Shown here in pieces: positions 8,021 through 17,851 of a stretch of DNA of 64,000 nt. Below the pieces are notes generated by a model. That model made no database searches and had not been told where the DNA came from. It saw nothing but the letters and a program-made list of their open reading frames with translations. The DNA lies in the NCBI GenBank assembly GCA_963743285.1, contig CAVUPF010000004.1, positions 1 through 64,000 of the forward strand, given 5' to 3'. A program made the position numbers and the translations under genes. Position 1 is the first letter of the stretch, and each line of letters starts with the position of its first letter. This stretch comes from CAVUPF01 sp963743285 (GTDB lineage Bacteria; Actinomycetota; Thermoleophilia; Solirubrobacterales; 70-9).

Positions 8021-8658
8021 TTCTTGGAGTTCGTCACTTCGCTCGCTGCTCCTCTCGGAGTGGGGGAGAGGTTGGTGTTGGGGGGGTCTTGTTGCCGGTG
8101 AGGTTGGTCGGTGGGGGCAGCTGACTGGGACGGGCTCTAGTTTGCTGGCGCAGGGGAGGCGGTCTGTTGCTCGGCTTCGGCCATCGGCTTCAGCTTGGTC
8201 GATGCTCTGCTGTTTCTCCGCCGGGCCCTCCGGTGGATCGGTGGCTTGCGTTGCCACCCGTGTTGCCTTCGAGTGTGAGATGGCCCGCCTCACCAACCAC
8301 GCCTTGGCCGCGCTCGGGCTGGTGATCCCTCGCGCTGATGATCATCAAGCCGTAGCGATTGCGGACCCCTTTTCGAGCTGCGTGCAGTACGGCGTATCTG
8401 AGTAGCTAGACCGATCTCAGGGGAGCGGGCCAATCGTCCGATGCAATCTTGAGCTTTGCTAAGCGAAGGCTCTCGTGGCTCCCATCGGGTATCGCTTGAT
8501 GGACTTCTCGCACCGGTATCCGCCCTCGAACCACGCTTGCAATCGGACTGCGCCGAATCACCTGCTTCGGATGATGCGGCTCACACGGAGGCCTCATAGA
8601 TTCAGAACCGTGGAACTCGAGCCAATGAACGACCCAAGGACGGCTCCGGGAGGATTGC
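8021..8658. other. divergent intergenic region
   Basis: About 640 bases between the leftward channel and the rightward DUF2252 gene. It includes the ambiguous upstream extension of the channel frame (to 8296). No other gene, RNA or repeat is evident. The large DUF2252-to-cytochrome bd gene run presumably has its promoter in the right half. Confidence 0.45.
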
Positions 8659-10047
8659 ATGCCGGCTCCTGAGAGCACCAACTCGGGTAAGGAGGCTAGG
8701 AAGCGGGCCTCTCGCTCCTCCCAGGCCACCTGGGAACCGGGTCCGGGGCGCGTCAGCCCGCTCAAGGTTCTCGCCGAGCAGGACAAGAGCCGCATCCCCG
8801 AGCTAGTGCCGGTCCGCTACGGGCGCATGCTTGCCTCGGCCTTCACCTTCTACCGGGGCGCAGCCGCGATCATGGCGGCCGATCTCGCTTCGACGCCGGA
8901 CTCTGGGCTGCGGGTGCAACTCTGTGGCGACGCTCACCTCTCCAACTTCGGGGTCTTTCAGGCCCCCGATCGCAGGCTCGTCTTCGACATCAACGATTTC
9001 GACGAGACGCTGCCTGGGCCGTTCGAGTGGGACGTCAAGCGGCTCGCCGCCAGCGTTGCGATCGGCGGCCGCGACCGTGCCTTCAAGGCGCCCGAGCGTC
9101 GCGCTGCCGTCCTCAAAAGCGTCAGCGAGTACCGCACCGCGATGGCGAGCTTCGCGACGATGAATGACATCGACGTCTGGTACTCACGCCTCGACATAGC
9201 CGACATCGCCAGTCGCTGGCAGGAGAAAGTGACCAAGGAGGACCGCCGTCGCCTCGAGAAGAACGTTGACAAGGCCCGCAATAAGGACAGCCTGCGGGCG
9301 CTCGAGAAGCTGACTGAAACACGCGACGGCAAGCTGCGAATCGCCAGCCGCCCGCCGCTCCTTGTCCCGATCGACGAGCTCGCCGAGCGCGAAGGTAGGG
9401 ACGCCAAGGAGATCACTGCGCTGATCAAAGGCATGTTGAGCGAGTACAGGGGAACCCTCGACGATCAGGCTCAGGTTCTCGCCGAGCGCTACCACTATGT
9501 CGACGCCGCCCACAAGGTCGTCGGGGTCGGCAGCGTCGGCACCCGCGCCTGGATCGGGCTGCTGCTCGGCCGTGGCGAGAGCGATCCACTCTTCCTACAG
9601 ATGAAGGAAGCCGGCCCCTCAGTACTGGAGCCCTTCGCCGGCGCTAGCCGGTTCCGCCAGCACGGCCACCGGGTAGTCGCTGGCCAGCGGCTGATGCAGG
9701 CCGCCGGCGACATCCTCCTCGGTTGGTTGACGGTGGATGGGCTTGACGGCAAGAAGCGCGACTTCTACGTGCGCCAGCTCTGGGATGGCAAGGGGTCGGC
9801 GGAGATCGAGGCAATGGGACCGCGGGTGATGGCCGGCTACGCCGGTCTTTGCGGCTGGAGCCTCGCCCGCGCACACGCGCGTACCGGAGACGCCGCCGCG
9901 ATTGCCGTCTACCTCGGCAAGAGCGACGCCTTCGACCAGGCGATCGTCGAGTTCTCCGAGGCCTACGCCGATCAGAACGAATCTGACTACAAAGTACTCC
10001 GGGCCGCCGAGCGCGACGGTCAACTGGCCGTCGAGAGTGGCGTCTAG
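8659..10047 (+). CDS. DUF2252 family protein
   Basis: A 462-aa protein of the DUF2252 family, whose fold resembles aminoglycoside/protein-kinase-like phosphotransferases. Diagnostic motifs are CGDAHLSNFG (89-98), FDINDFDET (109-117) and PFEWDVKRLAAS (121-132). The HLSN and DFD pairs resemble the catalytic HxxN and metal-binding Asp of kinase-like enzymes. The substrate is unknown. The ATG follows a GGGAGG site. It leads a co-directional run with G6P dehydrogenase, so a link to sugar phosphate metabolism is possible but only inferred. Confidence 0.85.
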   Translation: MPAPESTNSGKEARKRASRSSQATWEPGPGRVSPLKVLAEQDKSRIPELVPVRYGRMLASAFTFYRGAAAIMAADLASTPDSGLRVQLCGDAHLSNFGVFQAPDRRLVFDINDFDETLPGPFEWDVKRLAASVAIGGRDRAFKAPERRAAVLKSVSEYRTAMASFATMNDIDVWYSRLDIADIASRWQEKVTKEDRRRLEKNVDKARNKDSLRALEKLTETRDGKLRIASRPPLLVPIDELAEREGRDAKEITALIKGMLSEYRGTLDDQAQVLAERYHYVDAAHKVVGVGSVGTRAWIGLLLGRGESDPLFLQMKEAGPSVLEPFAGASRFRQHGHRVVAGQRLMQAAGDILLGWLTVDGLDGKKRDFYVRQLWDGKGSAEIEAMGPRVMAGYAGLCGWSLARAHARTGDAAAIAVYLGKSDAFDQAIVEFSEAYADQNESDYKVLRAAERDGQLAVESGV

Positions 10048-10126
10048 TCGTGGGTGTCGTTCACCAAACAGACAACCCACACAACGCTCTTCAGGGCAGG
10101 GTAGACCGAAAAAAAGTATCGTGCCA

Positions 10127-11566
10127 ATGTCCGTAGATACGACTGTGAAAGCTGTTCCTCCTCCCAGCGCCGACGAGGGCAAGGCCCAGCGTCCGGCGGA
10201 CATTTTCGTAATCTTCGGGATCACCGGCGACCTCGCCAAGGTGATGACTTTCCACTCGCTATACAGGCTTGAGGAGCGCGGCCTGCTCGACTGCCCGATC
10301 GTCGGAGTGGCCGTCGATGACTGGACTGTCGATGACCTCCGGGACCGCGCCCGTAAGTCGATCGAAGACTGCGGCGAGACGATCGACGATTCGGTGTTCA
10401 AGCGTTTCGCCGACCGTCTCTCCTACGTATCCGGGGACTTTTCGGACCCGAAGACCTTTGGGCGCGTAGCAACGGCAATTGAAGGGAGGCAGACCCCGGT
10501 CTTCTACCTCGAGATCCCTCCCTTTCTCTTCGGAACGGTGATCAAGGGCCTCTCGGACGCCGGCCTTACCGCCTCCGCGCGGATTGTGGTGGAGAAGCCG
10601 TTCGGTAACGACGTGGCATCGGCCCGCGCCTTAAACGAAGAAGTGCACAGCTACATCACCGAGTCCCAGCTTTACCGGATCGACCACTTTCTCGGCAAGA
10701 TGGGCTTGGTCGAGATCCTCTTTCTGCGCTTCGCCAACACGATGCTGGAGCCGGTCTGGAATCGCAACTATGTCTCCTCGGTCCAAATCACGATGGCGGA
10801 GAGCTTCGGGGTGGAGGACCGGGGCCACTTCTATGACCCGGTTGGCGCCATCCGCGACGTCGTCGTCAACCACCTGATGCAGGTTGTCGCCGCAGCCGCG
10901 ATGGAGCCGCCCGCGGGAGGGGACCCAGCGACTCTCAAGGATGCGATGTTCGCGGTCTTCAGGTCGATGCACGACGCAGACCCGGCCCACTACGTGCGCG
11001 GTCAGTACGAGGGCTACCGCGAGATCGACGGCGTCGCCAAGGATTCGACGACGGAGACCTACGCGGCGCTGCGCCTCGAGATCGAGAACTGGCGCTGGTC
11101 TGGAGTGCCGTTCTTCATTCGCACGGGCAAGGACCTGCCGGTCACCCAAACTGAGTTGCGATTGGTTTTCAAGCGCACTCCTCGCCTCGGTTTCGGCCTC
11201 GGCGGCCCGCCGGAACCCGATCAGCTTGTGATCAAGCTTGATCCCACAACCGGGGTGCAGATTCTGATGCAGGCCCAGCGGAGCGATATCCGAAAGCCGG
11301 AGCAGATCCATCTCGACATGGAGTTCGCGCAGGAGGGTGGAGAGGGGCCAACCCCCTACGAGGTGCTCCTACGCGCGGCGATGGTCGGGGACGCCGCCCG
11401 CTTCACCCGGCAAGACAGCGTCGAAGAGGCTTGGCGCGTGCTGCAGCCGCTGCTCGACGCTCCTCCACCGGTGAACGACTACGCGAAGGGCTCCTGGGGC
11501 CCTGCGGCCGCCGAGAAGCTGGTGGCGGGGCACGGTCGCTGGCACGAGCCCTGGATCGTTTCATGA
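10127..11566 (+). CDS. zwf: glucose-6-phosphate 1-dehydrogenase, divergent paralog
   Basis: A 479-aa cytosolic enzyme of the G6PDH family, oxidising glucose 6-phosphate to 6-phosphogluconolactone with NAD(P)+. The N-terminal coenzyme fold has GITGDLA (31-37). The substrate site RIDHFLGK is at 184-191, EKPFG is upstream, and the catalytic-base region reads VVNHLMQ. Compared with canonical enzymes, GDLA is not followed by the usual basic pair (KVMTFHS here) and the site Glu after the Lys is replaced (GKMG rather than GKE). A longer in-frame region begins at 9902 within DUF2252; the ATG at 10127 gives the family N-terminus. Its stop overlaps the GH15 start as ATGA. A more canonical copy is at 45987. 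Confidence 0.9.
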   Translation: MSVDTTVKAVPPPSADEGKAQRPADIFVIFGITGDLAKVMTFHSLYRLEERGLLDCPIVGVAVDDWTVDDLRDRARKSIEDCGETIDDSVFKRFADRLSYVSGDFSDPKTFGRVATAIEGRQTPVFYLEIPPFLFGTVIKGLSDAGLTASARIVVEKPFGNDVASARALNEEVHSYITESQLYRIDHFLGKMGLVEILFLRFANTMLEPVWNRNYVSSVQITMAESFGVEDRGHFYDPVGAIRDVVVNHLMQVVAAAAMEPPAGGDPATLKDAMFAVFRSMHDADPAHYVRGQYEGYREIDGVAKDSTTETYAALRLEIENWRWSGVPFFIRTGKDLPVTQTELRLVFKRTPRLGFGLGGPPEPDQLVIKLDPTTGVQILMQAQRSDIRKPEQIHLDMEFAQEGGEGPTPYEVLLRAAMVGDAARFTRQDSVEEAWRVLQPLLDAPPPVNDYAKGSWGPAAAEKLVAGHGRWHEPWIVS

Positions 11567-13515
11567 GCCCCGCCAAAGGCAAGAAGCCGAAGGCCGCTCC
11601 CAGCGACAAAGACGTTCCCACCACCACCACCACGACGGCTGATCCCGCGGCTCCCCAGAGCGCCGCCGCCCCTTCGCCGTTTCCCCCGATTGCCGATTAC
11701 GCCTTCCTCTCCGACTGCCACACCGGCGCACTGATAGCACCTGACGGCTCGATCGATTGGCTTTGCGTCCCCAGCTTTGACTCGCCGAGCATCTTCGGCA
11801 GCCTGCTCGACCGGGAGGCGGGTTCGTTCCGCTTCGCCCCGTTCGGGATCAACGTCCCCTCCGCGCGGATCTATGAGCCAGGGACCAACACCCTGCTCAC
11901 AACCTGGAGGACACCGACCGGCTGGGTGCTGGTTCGCGACGCGCTGACGATCGGACCGACCCGGGGGCCGGACCTGGTCACCCCCCACACCCGACCGCCG
12001 ATCGACGAGGACGCAGACCACCTCTTGGTGAGAACCGTCCTCTGCCTGGACGGCAGCGTCGAGATGGAGCTGATCTGCGAACCGATCTTCGACTATGGCG
12101 CCACGATGGCCGAGTGGACGCTGCTCGACGGCGACCCCCACGCCGCCCAGGCAAGCGGAGCCGGCCTCACGGTGCGGCTGCGCAGCGACATCGCGCTGGG
12201 GATCGAGGGCGAGTGGATTCGCGGCCGCCACACCCTCCGTCAGGGGGAGCAGGCCTTTTGCGCTCTCTCCTGGGCGGAGGAGTTCGATTCCCCCACCACG
12301 GTGGATGAGGCAAACGGCCGCCTTTCAGCGACAACCGAGTTCTGGCGCAACTGGCTCGACGGCGCTCGCCTGCCCGACCACCGCTGGCGCGAGGCGATCC
12401 AGCGCTCGGCGCTGGCGATCAAGGGGCTGACCTACATGCCGACCGGGGCCACAGTCGCAGCCCCAACCACCTCGCTGCCGGAGACCCCGGGCGGCGAGCG
12501 CAACTGGGATTACCGCTTCACCTGGATGCGGGACTCGACCTTCACGCTGCAGGCGCTGCACTTCTTAAACCTCGACTGGGAGGCGGAGGAGTTCATGCAG
12601 TTCGTCGCCGACCTGGAGGCAAACGATGACGGGGCGCTGCAGATCATGTACGGGATCGACGGTCATCGGGACCTGACCGAGACGACTCGCGATGATCTCT
12701 CCGGCTATGCGGGAGCCAGTCCCGTCCGGGTCGGCAACGGTGCCTTCGACCAGCGCCAGAACGACGTCTTCGGGGCGGTTCTGGACTCGATCCTCCTGCA
12801 CACCCGCCGCAGCCAGCGGCTGCCGCGGCGGCTGTGGCCGATCGTCGAGACCCAGGCCGAGTGCGCGACCAAGGTCTGGCGCGATCCCGATCAGGGAATC
12901 TGGGAGGCCCGCGGTGAGCCCCGCCACTACGTCTCCTCGAAGCTGATGTGCTGGGTGGCGCTTGACCGCGCCTCAAAGCTGGCCGAGATTCGCGGAGACT
13001 CAAAGCCCACCGAGCGCTGGCGCGCGACCGCGGACGAAATCAAGCAGGACATCCTCGCCAATGGCCTCAAGGACGGCGTGCTACGCCAGCACTATGAGAC
13101 CGACGCCCTTGACGCCTCGACCTTGCTCGCCGCGATCTTCGGCTTTTTGCCCGCCAACGATGAGCGGCTGCGCAAAAGCGTCCTGGCGATCGGCGACGAA
13201 CTCACCGAGAACGGCTTCGTGCTGCGCTACCGCACCGGGGAGACCGACGATGGCATGTCGGGCAAGGAGGGCAGCTTCCTAATCTGCTCGTTCTGGTTGG
13301 TCTCCGCACTGGCGGTGGTCGGCGAAGAGCAGCGGGCCCGTGACCTGATGGAACGCCTGCTCAGCGTCGGCTCGCCGCTCGGTCTCTATGCCGAGGAGTT
13401 CGACACCGACACCGGCCGCCACCTCGGCAACTTTCCCCAGGCCTTCTCCCACCTCGCCCTGATCGAGGCCGCGGGGCGGATCATCCTCGCCGAGCGGATC
13501 GAGGAGATCTCTTGA
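11563..13515 (+). CDS. glycoside hydrolase family 15 protein (glucoamylase/trehalase-like)
   Basis: A 650-aa protein. A low-complexity Thr/Pro/Ala N-terminus (about 1-40) precedes the GH15 beta-domain (ADYAFLSDCHTGALIAPDGS, DWLCVPSFDSPSIFG). The (alpha/alpha)6 barrel carries NWDYRFTWMRDS at about 314-325, GYAGASPVRVGNGAFDQ, the proposed general acid in GIWEARG (E448) and the proposed base in GLYAEEFD (E611/E612), followed by GNFPQAFSHLALI. GH15 enzymes release glucose from alpha-glucans or trehalose; actinobacterial members without a secretion signal, like this one, are often trehalases. It is translationally coupled to G6P dehydrogenase and to the next gene, suggesting released glucose feeds the pentose phosphate route. 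Confidence 0.9.
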   Translation: MSPAKGKKPKAAPSDKDVPTTTTTTADPAAPQSAAAPSPFPPIADYAFLSDCHTGALIAPDGSIDWLCVPSFDSPSIFGSLLDREAGSFRFAPFGINVPSARIYEPGTNTLLTTWRTPTGWVLVRDALTIGPTRGPDLVTPHTRPPIDEDADHLLVRTVLCLDGSVEMELICEPIFDYGATMAEWTLLDGDPHAAQASGAGLTVRLRSDIALGIEGEWIRGRHTLRQGEQAFCALSWAEEFDSPTTVDEANGRLSATTEFWRNWLDGARLPDHRWREAIQRSALAIKGLTYMPTGATVAAPTTSLPETPGGERNWDYRFTWMRDSTFTLQALHFLNLDWEAEEFMQFVADLEANDDGALQIMYGIDGHRDLTETTRDDLSGYAGASPVRVGNGAFDQRQNDVFGAVLDSILLHTRRSQRLPRRLWPIVETQAECATKVWRDPDQGIWEARGEPRHYVSSKLMCWVALDRASKLAEIRGDSKPTERWRATADEIKQDILANGLKDGVLRQHYETDALDASTLLAAIFGFLPANDERLRKSVLAIGDELTENGFVLRYRTGETDDGMSGKEGSFLICSFWLVSALAVVGEEQRARDLMERLLSVGSPLGLYAEEFDTDTGRHLGNFPQAFSHLALIEAAGRIILAERIEEIS

Positions 13516-15092
13516 GCGATTACGACGTGATCGTGATCGGCAGCGGGGCGGGAGGCGGGACGCTGGTCCACCGGCTGGCGCCCTCAGGCAAGCGCATCCT
13601 GCTGCTGGAGCGCGGTGGATGGCTGCGCCGCGGGCTGAAGAACTGGTCTGCGGAATCGGTCTTCGTCGATAACGACTACATCTCCGAGGACCCGTGGTTC
13701 GACGGGGATGGGGAGAACTTCCAGCCCCAGGTCCACTACTACGTCGGCGGCGCGACGAAACTCTACGGCGCGGCCCTCTACCGCCTGCGTGCAGAGGATT
13801 TCGGGGAGTTGCACCATCACGACGGCATCTCCCCGGCCTGGCCGGTGGGCTACGACGTGCTCGAGCCCTACTACACCCAGGCCGAGCACCTCTACCAGGT
13901 CCACGGCGCGCGCGGTGAGGATCCGATCGAACCGCCGACCAGCGCCGACTACGCCTTTCCCGCGATCTCGCACGAGCCGCGGATCCAGAAGCTCTCCGAC
14001 GACCTCGAAGCGGTCGGCCTACACCCCTTCCATGCCCCCTGCGGAGTGATGATGAATGAGCGCGAAATGGCCCACAGTGCCTGCGTTCGCTGCTCGACCT
14101 GCGACGGATTTCCCTGCCTCGTCCAGGCGAAGTCCGATGCCGAGATGCTCGCAGTGCGCCCGGCGCTTGAACACGACGGCGTCACGCTGCTGACCGGTGC
14201 GGAGGCCGTGAAGCTCGAGACCGATCCCTCGGGCCGGACGGTGACCGGAGTGGTGGTCCGCCGCGACGGAGCAACCGAGAAGCACTCAGCCGAGATCGTC
14301 GTCGTCTCCTGCGGCGCGGCCAACTCGGCCAAGCTGCTACTCGCCTCAGCCACCGCGGAGCACCCCAACGGGCTGGCAAACGGCTCCGACCAGGTCGGCC
14401 GCAACTACATGTTCCACGCCAGCCAGGCCGTGCTGGCGGTCTCTGAGGAAGAGAACCCGACCGTCTTTCAGAAGACCCTCGGTCTCAATGACTTCTACTT
14501 CAGATCTGAGGACTTCGAGTTCCCGCTAGGCAATATTCAGATGGTCGGCAAGTCCCAGGCCGAGATGTACCGCGGCGAGAAGCCGCTACAGACTGCGCTC
14601 GCACCTCAGTTCGCACTCGATGAGATCGCCCGCCACGCGGTCGACTTCTGGCTCTCCACCGAGGACCTTCCCAGACCTGACAATCGAGTCACCCTGCATC
14701 CCGATGGCGCGGTGCAGCTGAGCTATAAGCCGAGTAACGCAGAGCCCAAGCGGCGTCTCTATGAGCGACTGAAGTCGATGCTCGGCGACCTGGGGATGCA
14801 CGAGGGCCACCTGCTGGCGCGAAGCGCCTACCTGCGAACCGATATCCCGGTGGCCGGCGTGGCCCATCAGGTGGGCACTTGCCGCTTCGGCGCCGACCCG
14901 GCGAGCTCTGTGCTGGACACCGACTGCAAGGCCCACGAGTTGGACAACCTTTACGTCGTCGACACGAGTTTCTTTCCCAGTATCGGGGCGGTCAACCCGG
15001 CGCTAACTGCGATGGCGAACGGATTGCGGGTTGGAGATCACCTACTCGAGCGGTTGGGGGCACCGCCCGAAGAGGCCGCCGGTGCCGCCTGA
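13512..15092 (+). CDS. GMC-family FAD-dependent oxidoreductase with Cys cluster
   Basis: A 526-aa flavoprotein of the glucose-methanol-choline oxidoreductase type. The FAD motif is VIVIGSGAGGGTLVHRL (6-22), and the catalytic His/Asn pair is VAHQVGTCRFG (H452) and GAVNPALTAMANG (N495). Four cysteines at 191, 194, 197 and 202 (CVRCSTCDGFPC) could hold a metal or iron-sulfur cluster; this motif recurs in related actinobacterial homologs as I recall them. No signal peptide is seen. The TTG start overlaps the GH15 stop. Neighbouring NADH dehydrogenase and cytochrome bd genes suggest it passes electrons from an alcohol or sugar to the quinone pool, but the substrate is unknown. Confidence 0.88.
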   Translation: MSDYDVIVIGSGAGGGTLVHRLAPSGKRILLLERGGWLRRGLKNWSAESVFVDNDYISEDPWFDGDGENFQPQVHYYVGGATKLYGAALYRLRAEDFGELHHHDGISPAWPVGYDVLEPYYTQAEHLYQVHGARGEDPIEPPTSADYAFPAISHEPRIQKLSDDLEAVGLHPFHAPCGVMMNEREMAHSACVRCSTCDGFPCLVQAKSDAEMLAVRPALEHDGVTLLTGAEAVKLETDPSGRTVTGVVVRRDGATEKHSAEIVVVSCGAANSAKLLLASATAEHPNGLANGSDQVGRNYMFHASQAVLAVSEEENPTVFQKTLGLNDFYFRSEDFEFPLGNIQMVGKSQAEMYRGEKPLQTALAPQFALDEIARHAVDFWLSTEDLPRPDNRVTLHPDGAVQLSYKPSNAEPKRRLYERLKSMLGDLGMHEGHLLARSAYLRTDIPVAGVAHQVGTCRFGADPASSVLDTDCKAHELDNLYVVDTSFFPSIGAVNPALTAMANGLRVGDHLLERLGAPPEEAAGAA

Positions 15093-16404
15093 GACCGAGC
15101 GGAGCGGGCGCCGCAGAGTCGTAATTGTCGGCGGTGGATTTGGCGGCTTCGCCGCCGCCCGGGCCTTGCGGCGCGCCCAGGTGGAGGTGACCTTGGTGGA
15201 CAGGACAAACCATCATCTCTTCCAGCCGCTCCTCTACCAGGTGGCCGCGGGCGGCCTCTCAGAGGGGGAGTGCGGCGCCACGATCCGCAGCATGCTGAAG
15301 CGGCAGTCCAATACGACGGTCTTGATGGCGGCGGTTACCGATATCGACGCAGACGAGCGGCGGGTAGCGCTCGACAGTGGCGAGTTCCTCGAATACGACA
15401 GCCTGATCCTCGCCGGCGGCGCCGAGACCTCTTACTTCGGGCGCGAGGAGTGGGCCAGCGTGGCGCCGGGGCTGAAGACCCTTGGCGACGCGATCGAGCT
15501 GCGCAACCGGATTTTTGGGGCCTTCGAGCAGGCAGAGCGCGCCATCGATCCAAAAGCACGCGACGAGTGGCTTAGCTTTGTCGTCGTCGGCGGCGGGTGC
15601 ACCGGAGTCGAGGTGAGTGGCCAGCTGGCGATTCTGGCCCGTCATACGCTCGGTAGAGCGTTTCGACGCATCAATACCGGCCGGACCCAGGTAACGCTGG
15701 TCGACGCCGGTGATCGCCTCATCCCGGCCTTCGACCAGAAGCTCTCGACAAAGACGGCGGATGAGCTGGCCTCGCTTGGCGTGGTCGTGCGCGAGAACGC
15801 CAGGGCGACGGCGATCGACGAGCGAGGCATCGAGGTGAAGATCGGAGACGCCACCGAGAGAATTTCTGCTCGCACGGTGATCTGGGCCGCTGGCGTGAAG
15901 GCTGGGGCGCTTGCCGCAATTGTCGCCCGCGCCACCGGAGCTCCAGCCGATCGCGGTGGGCGTATCGAAGTCGAGCCGGACTGCAGCCTGTCGGGCCATC
16001 CGGATATCTCGATCATCGGCGATATGGCCTCCCACCCTGGGCCAGATGGCAAGCCGCTGCCTGGCCTGGCGACGGTCGCCATCCAGCAGGCCCGCCACGT
16101 TGCAAAGGGAATTAAGGCAGGCGGGGCAGGTGCATCGACGCCGTTTCGCTATCTCGACAAGGGGGCGCTCGCGGTGGTCGGGCGGGGCAAGGCGGTCTGT
16201 GAAGTGAGGGGCCGGCGGATCTCGGGACGGCTCGCCTTCTTCATGTATCTGGGAGTGCACCTCTACTACCTGAGCGGGGTGCTGGGTCATCGCGTCGCGG
16301 TGCTGCGGTCCTGGACCCAGGCCCGCTTCGGAATCCGCAGCGAGCAGGTGATCGAGGGAGTACTGCCGACAATCGCAACCGCATCGAAACGCTCGGGCCA
16401 GTGA
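15082..16404 (+). CDS. ndh: type II NADH dehydrogenase (NDH-2)
   Basis: A 440-aa flavoprotein with two dinucleotide folds: VVIVGGGFGGFAAARAL near the N-terminus for FAD and FVVVGGGCTGVEVSGQLA near residue 166 for NADH. The family motif NHHLFQPLLYQVAAGGLS and the C-terminal region LATVAIQQARHVAKGI, then a hydrophobic segment (FMYLGVHLYYLSGV) that would seat it on the membrane, identify NDH-2. It oxidises NADH and reduces menaquinone without pumping protons. The GTG at 15082 has an AGAGG site and overlaps the GMC gene by 11 bases; a TTG at 15031 is the alternative. It sits directly before cytochrome bd, its likely terminal partner. Confidence 0.92.
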   Translation: MPPETERSGRRRVVIVGGGFGGFAAARALRRAQVEVTLVDRTNHHLFQPLLYQVAAGGLSEGECGATIRSMLKRQSNTTVLMAAVTDIDADERRVALDSGEFLEYDSLILAGGAETSYFGREEWASVAPGLKTLGDAIELRNRIFGAFEQAERAIDPKARDEWLSFVVVGGGCTGVEVSGQLAILARHTLGRAFRRINTGRTQVTLVDAGDRLIPAFDQKLSTKTADELASLGVVVRENARATAIDERGIEVKIGDATERISARTVIWAAGVKAGALAAIVARATGAPADRGGRIEVEPDCSLSGHPDISIIGDMASHPGPDGKPLPGLATVAIQQARHVAKGIKAGGAGASTPFRYLDKGALAVVGRGKAVCEVRGRRISGRLAFFMYLGVHLYYLSGVLGHRVAVLRSWTQARFGIRSEQVIEGVLPTIATASKRSGQ

Positions 16405-16432
16405 GCCAAGCCGAACCGTCCGCGGCCGTGAA

Positions 16433-17851
16433 GTGAGCGTTTTCCCGTCGCACCTACTACCCCTCGCCGCGGTGTCCTCGGAACTGTTGCCTGCCCGCGA
16501 GCAGATGGCTTGGACACTTGGCTGTCACATCATCCTCTCCTGCTTCGGGGTCGCCTTCCCGGCGTTCATGCTGATCGCCAACTACAAGGGCCTTCGCAAC
16601 AAGGATCAGGTGGCGCTGGAGTTGGCGCAGCGCTGGTCGAAAGTCGCCGCCGTCCTCTTTGCCGTCGGCGCGGTCACCGGGACCGTCCTCACCTTCGAGT
16701 TCGGTCTCCTCTGGCCCGCCTTCATGAGCCGCTTCGGCAGCGTCTTCGGCGTCCCCTTCGCGATCGAGGGCATCTTCTTCTTCGTCGAGGCGATCTTCAT
16801 CGCGATCTATCTCTTCGGCTGGAAGCGACTCTCGCCCTGGCTCCATTTCTGGACCGGCATCCCAATCGTCATCTGCGGCCTCGGCGGCGCCTTCTCGGTG
16901 GTCGCGGCCAACTCATGGATGAACCAACCACAGGGCTTCACGCTGGTCAACGGGGTGGTCACCAACGTCGAACCGCTGAAGGTGTTCTTCAACCCGGCGG
17001 TCGCCTACGAGGCCCCTCACATGATCATTGGGGCCTACCTGGTAACCGGCTTCGTGATCGCGTCGGTCTATGCCGTCGGGATGCTGAGGGGGCGGCGAGA
17101 TCGACATCATCGCCTCGGACTGCTGATCCCGCTCACGGTGGCGCTGATCCTGACCCCGATCCAGTTCATGGTCGGCGACACCGCAGCGCGCGCGATCGCC
17201 GCCGACCAGCCGGTCAAGTTCGCGGCGATGGAGTGCGTCCAGGAAACCCACTCCGACGTGACCGAGTACCTCGGCGGCAAGTGCACCGCGCACGGGGTCG
17301 AAGGCGGCATCGGGATTCCTGGGCTGGATTCTTTCCTGGTCGGCTTTAGCAAGAGCACGACTGTGACTGGGCTGGATTCGGTGCCGCGGAACGATCGCCC
17401 GCCGGCGGACACCCTGCTGCACTGGGCCTTCGACGCGATGGTCGGAATCTGCATGGCCCTGATCGCCCTCGGGGCGTGGTTCGGGCTCGTCTGGTGGAAA
17501 CGGCGTGACATCCCAAAGACGAAGTGGTTTCTGCGCGCGGTAGCGATCTCCGGAGTGGCGACCTTGGTCGCCCTGGAGTGTGGCTGGATCGTCACCGAGG
17601 TCGGCCGCCAACCCTGGATCGTTTACGAAGTGATGCGTACGAGCGATGCAATCACCGGGGCCAGCGGCGTCTGGTTCACCTTCTCGGCCGTCGTGGTCCT
17701 CTATTCCTCCCTGGCCGTGGCGACGGTGCTTGTGCTGCGCACGATGGCACGTCGCTGGCGCGAGAACGAGGACACCGACGCGAATGATGAGGGCCCCTAC
17801 TCACCGTCGGGCCCTCCGGGCGAGCCGCTGAGCGTTGGGGAGAGGCATTGA
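16433..17851 (+). CDS. cydA: cytochrome bd quinol oxidase subunit I
   Basis: A 472-aa inner-membrane protein with about nine membrane helices. Likely haem ligands are H32 (GCHIILSCFGVAFP), H196 (YEAPHMIIGAYLV) and M336 (FDAMVGICM). The family signature GRQPW is at 391-395, and KFAAMEC marks the quinol-binding loop. The Q-loop is short, as in the cyanide-insensitive/CioA-like class. It oxidises quinol and reduces oxygen to water with high affinity. The GTG start lies 28 bases after ndh and the stop overlaps cydB as TTGA. No cydDC assembly genes are in the window. Confidence 0.95.
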   Translation: MSVFPSHLLPLAAVSSELLPAREQMAWTLGCHIILSCFGVAFPAFMLIANYKGLRNKDQVALELAQRWSKVAAVLFAVGAVTGTVLTFEFGLLWPAFMSRFGSVFGVPFAIEGIFFFVEAIFIAIYLFGWKRLSPWLHFWTGIPIVICGLGGAFSVVAANSWMNQPQGFTLVNGVVTNVEPLKVFFNPAVAYEAPHMIIGAYLVTGFVIASVYAVGMLRGRRDRHHRLGLLIPLTVALILTPIQFMVGDTAARAIAADQPVKFAAMECVQETHSDVTEYLGGKCTAHGVEGGIGIPGLDSFLVGFSKSTTVTGLDSVPRNDRPPADTLLHWAFDAMVGICMALIALGAWFGLVWWKRRDIPKTKWFLRAVAISGVATLVALECGWIVTEVGRQPWIVYEVMRTSDAITGASGVWFTFSAVVVLYSSLAVATVLVLRTMARRWRENEDTDANDEGPYSPSGPPGEPLSVGERH

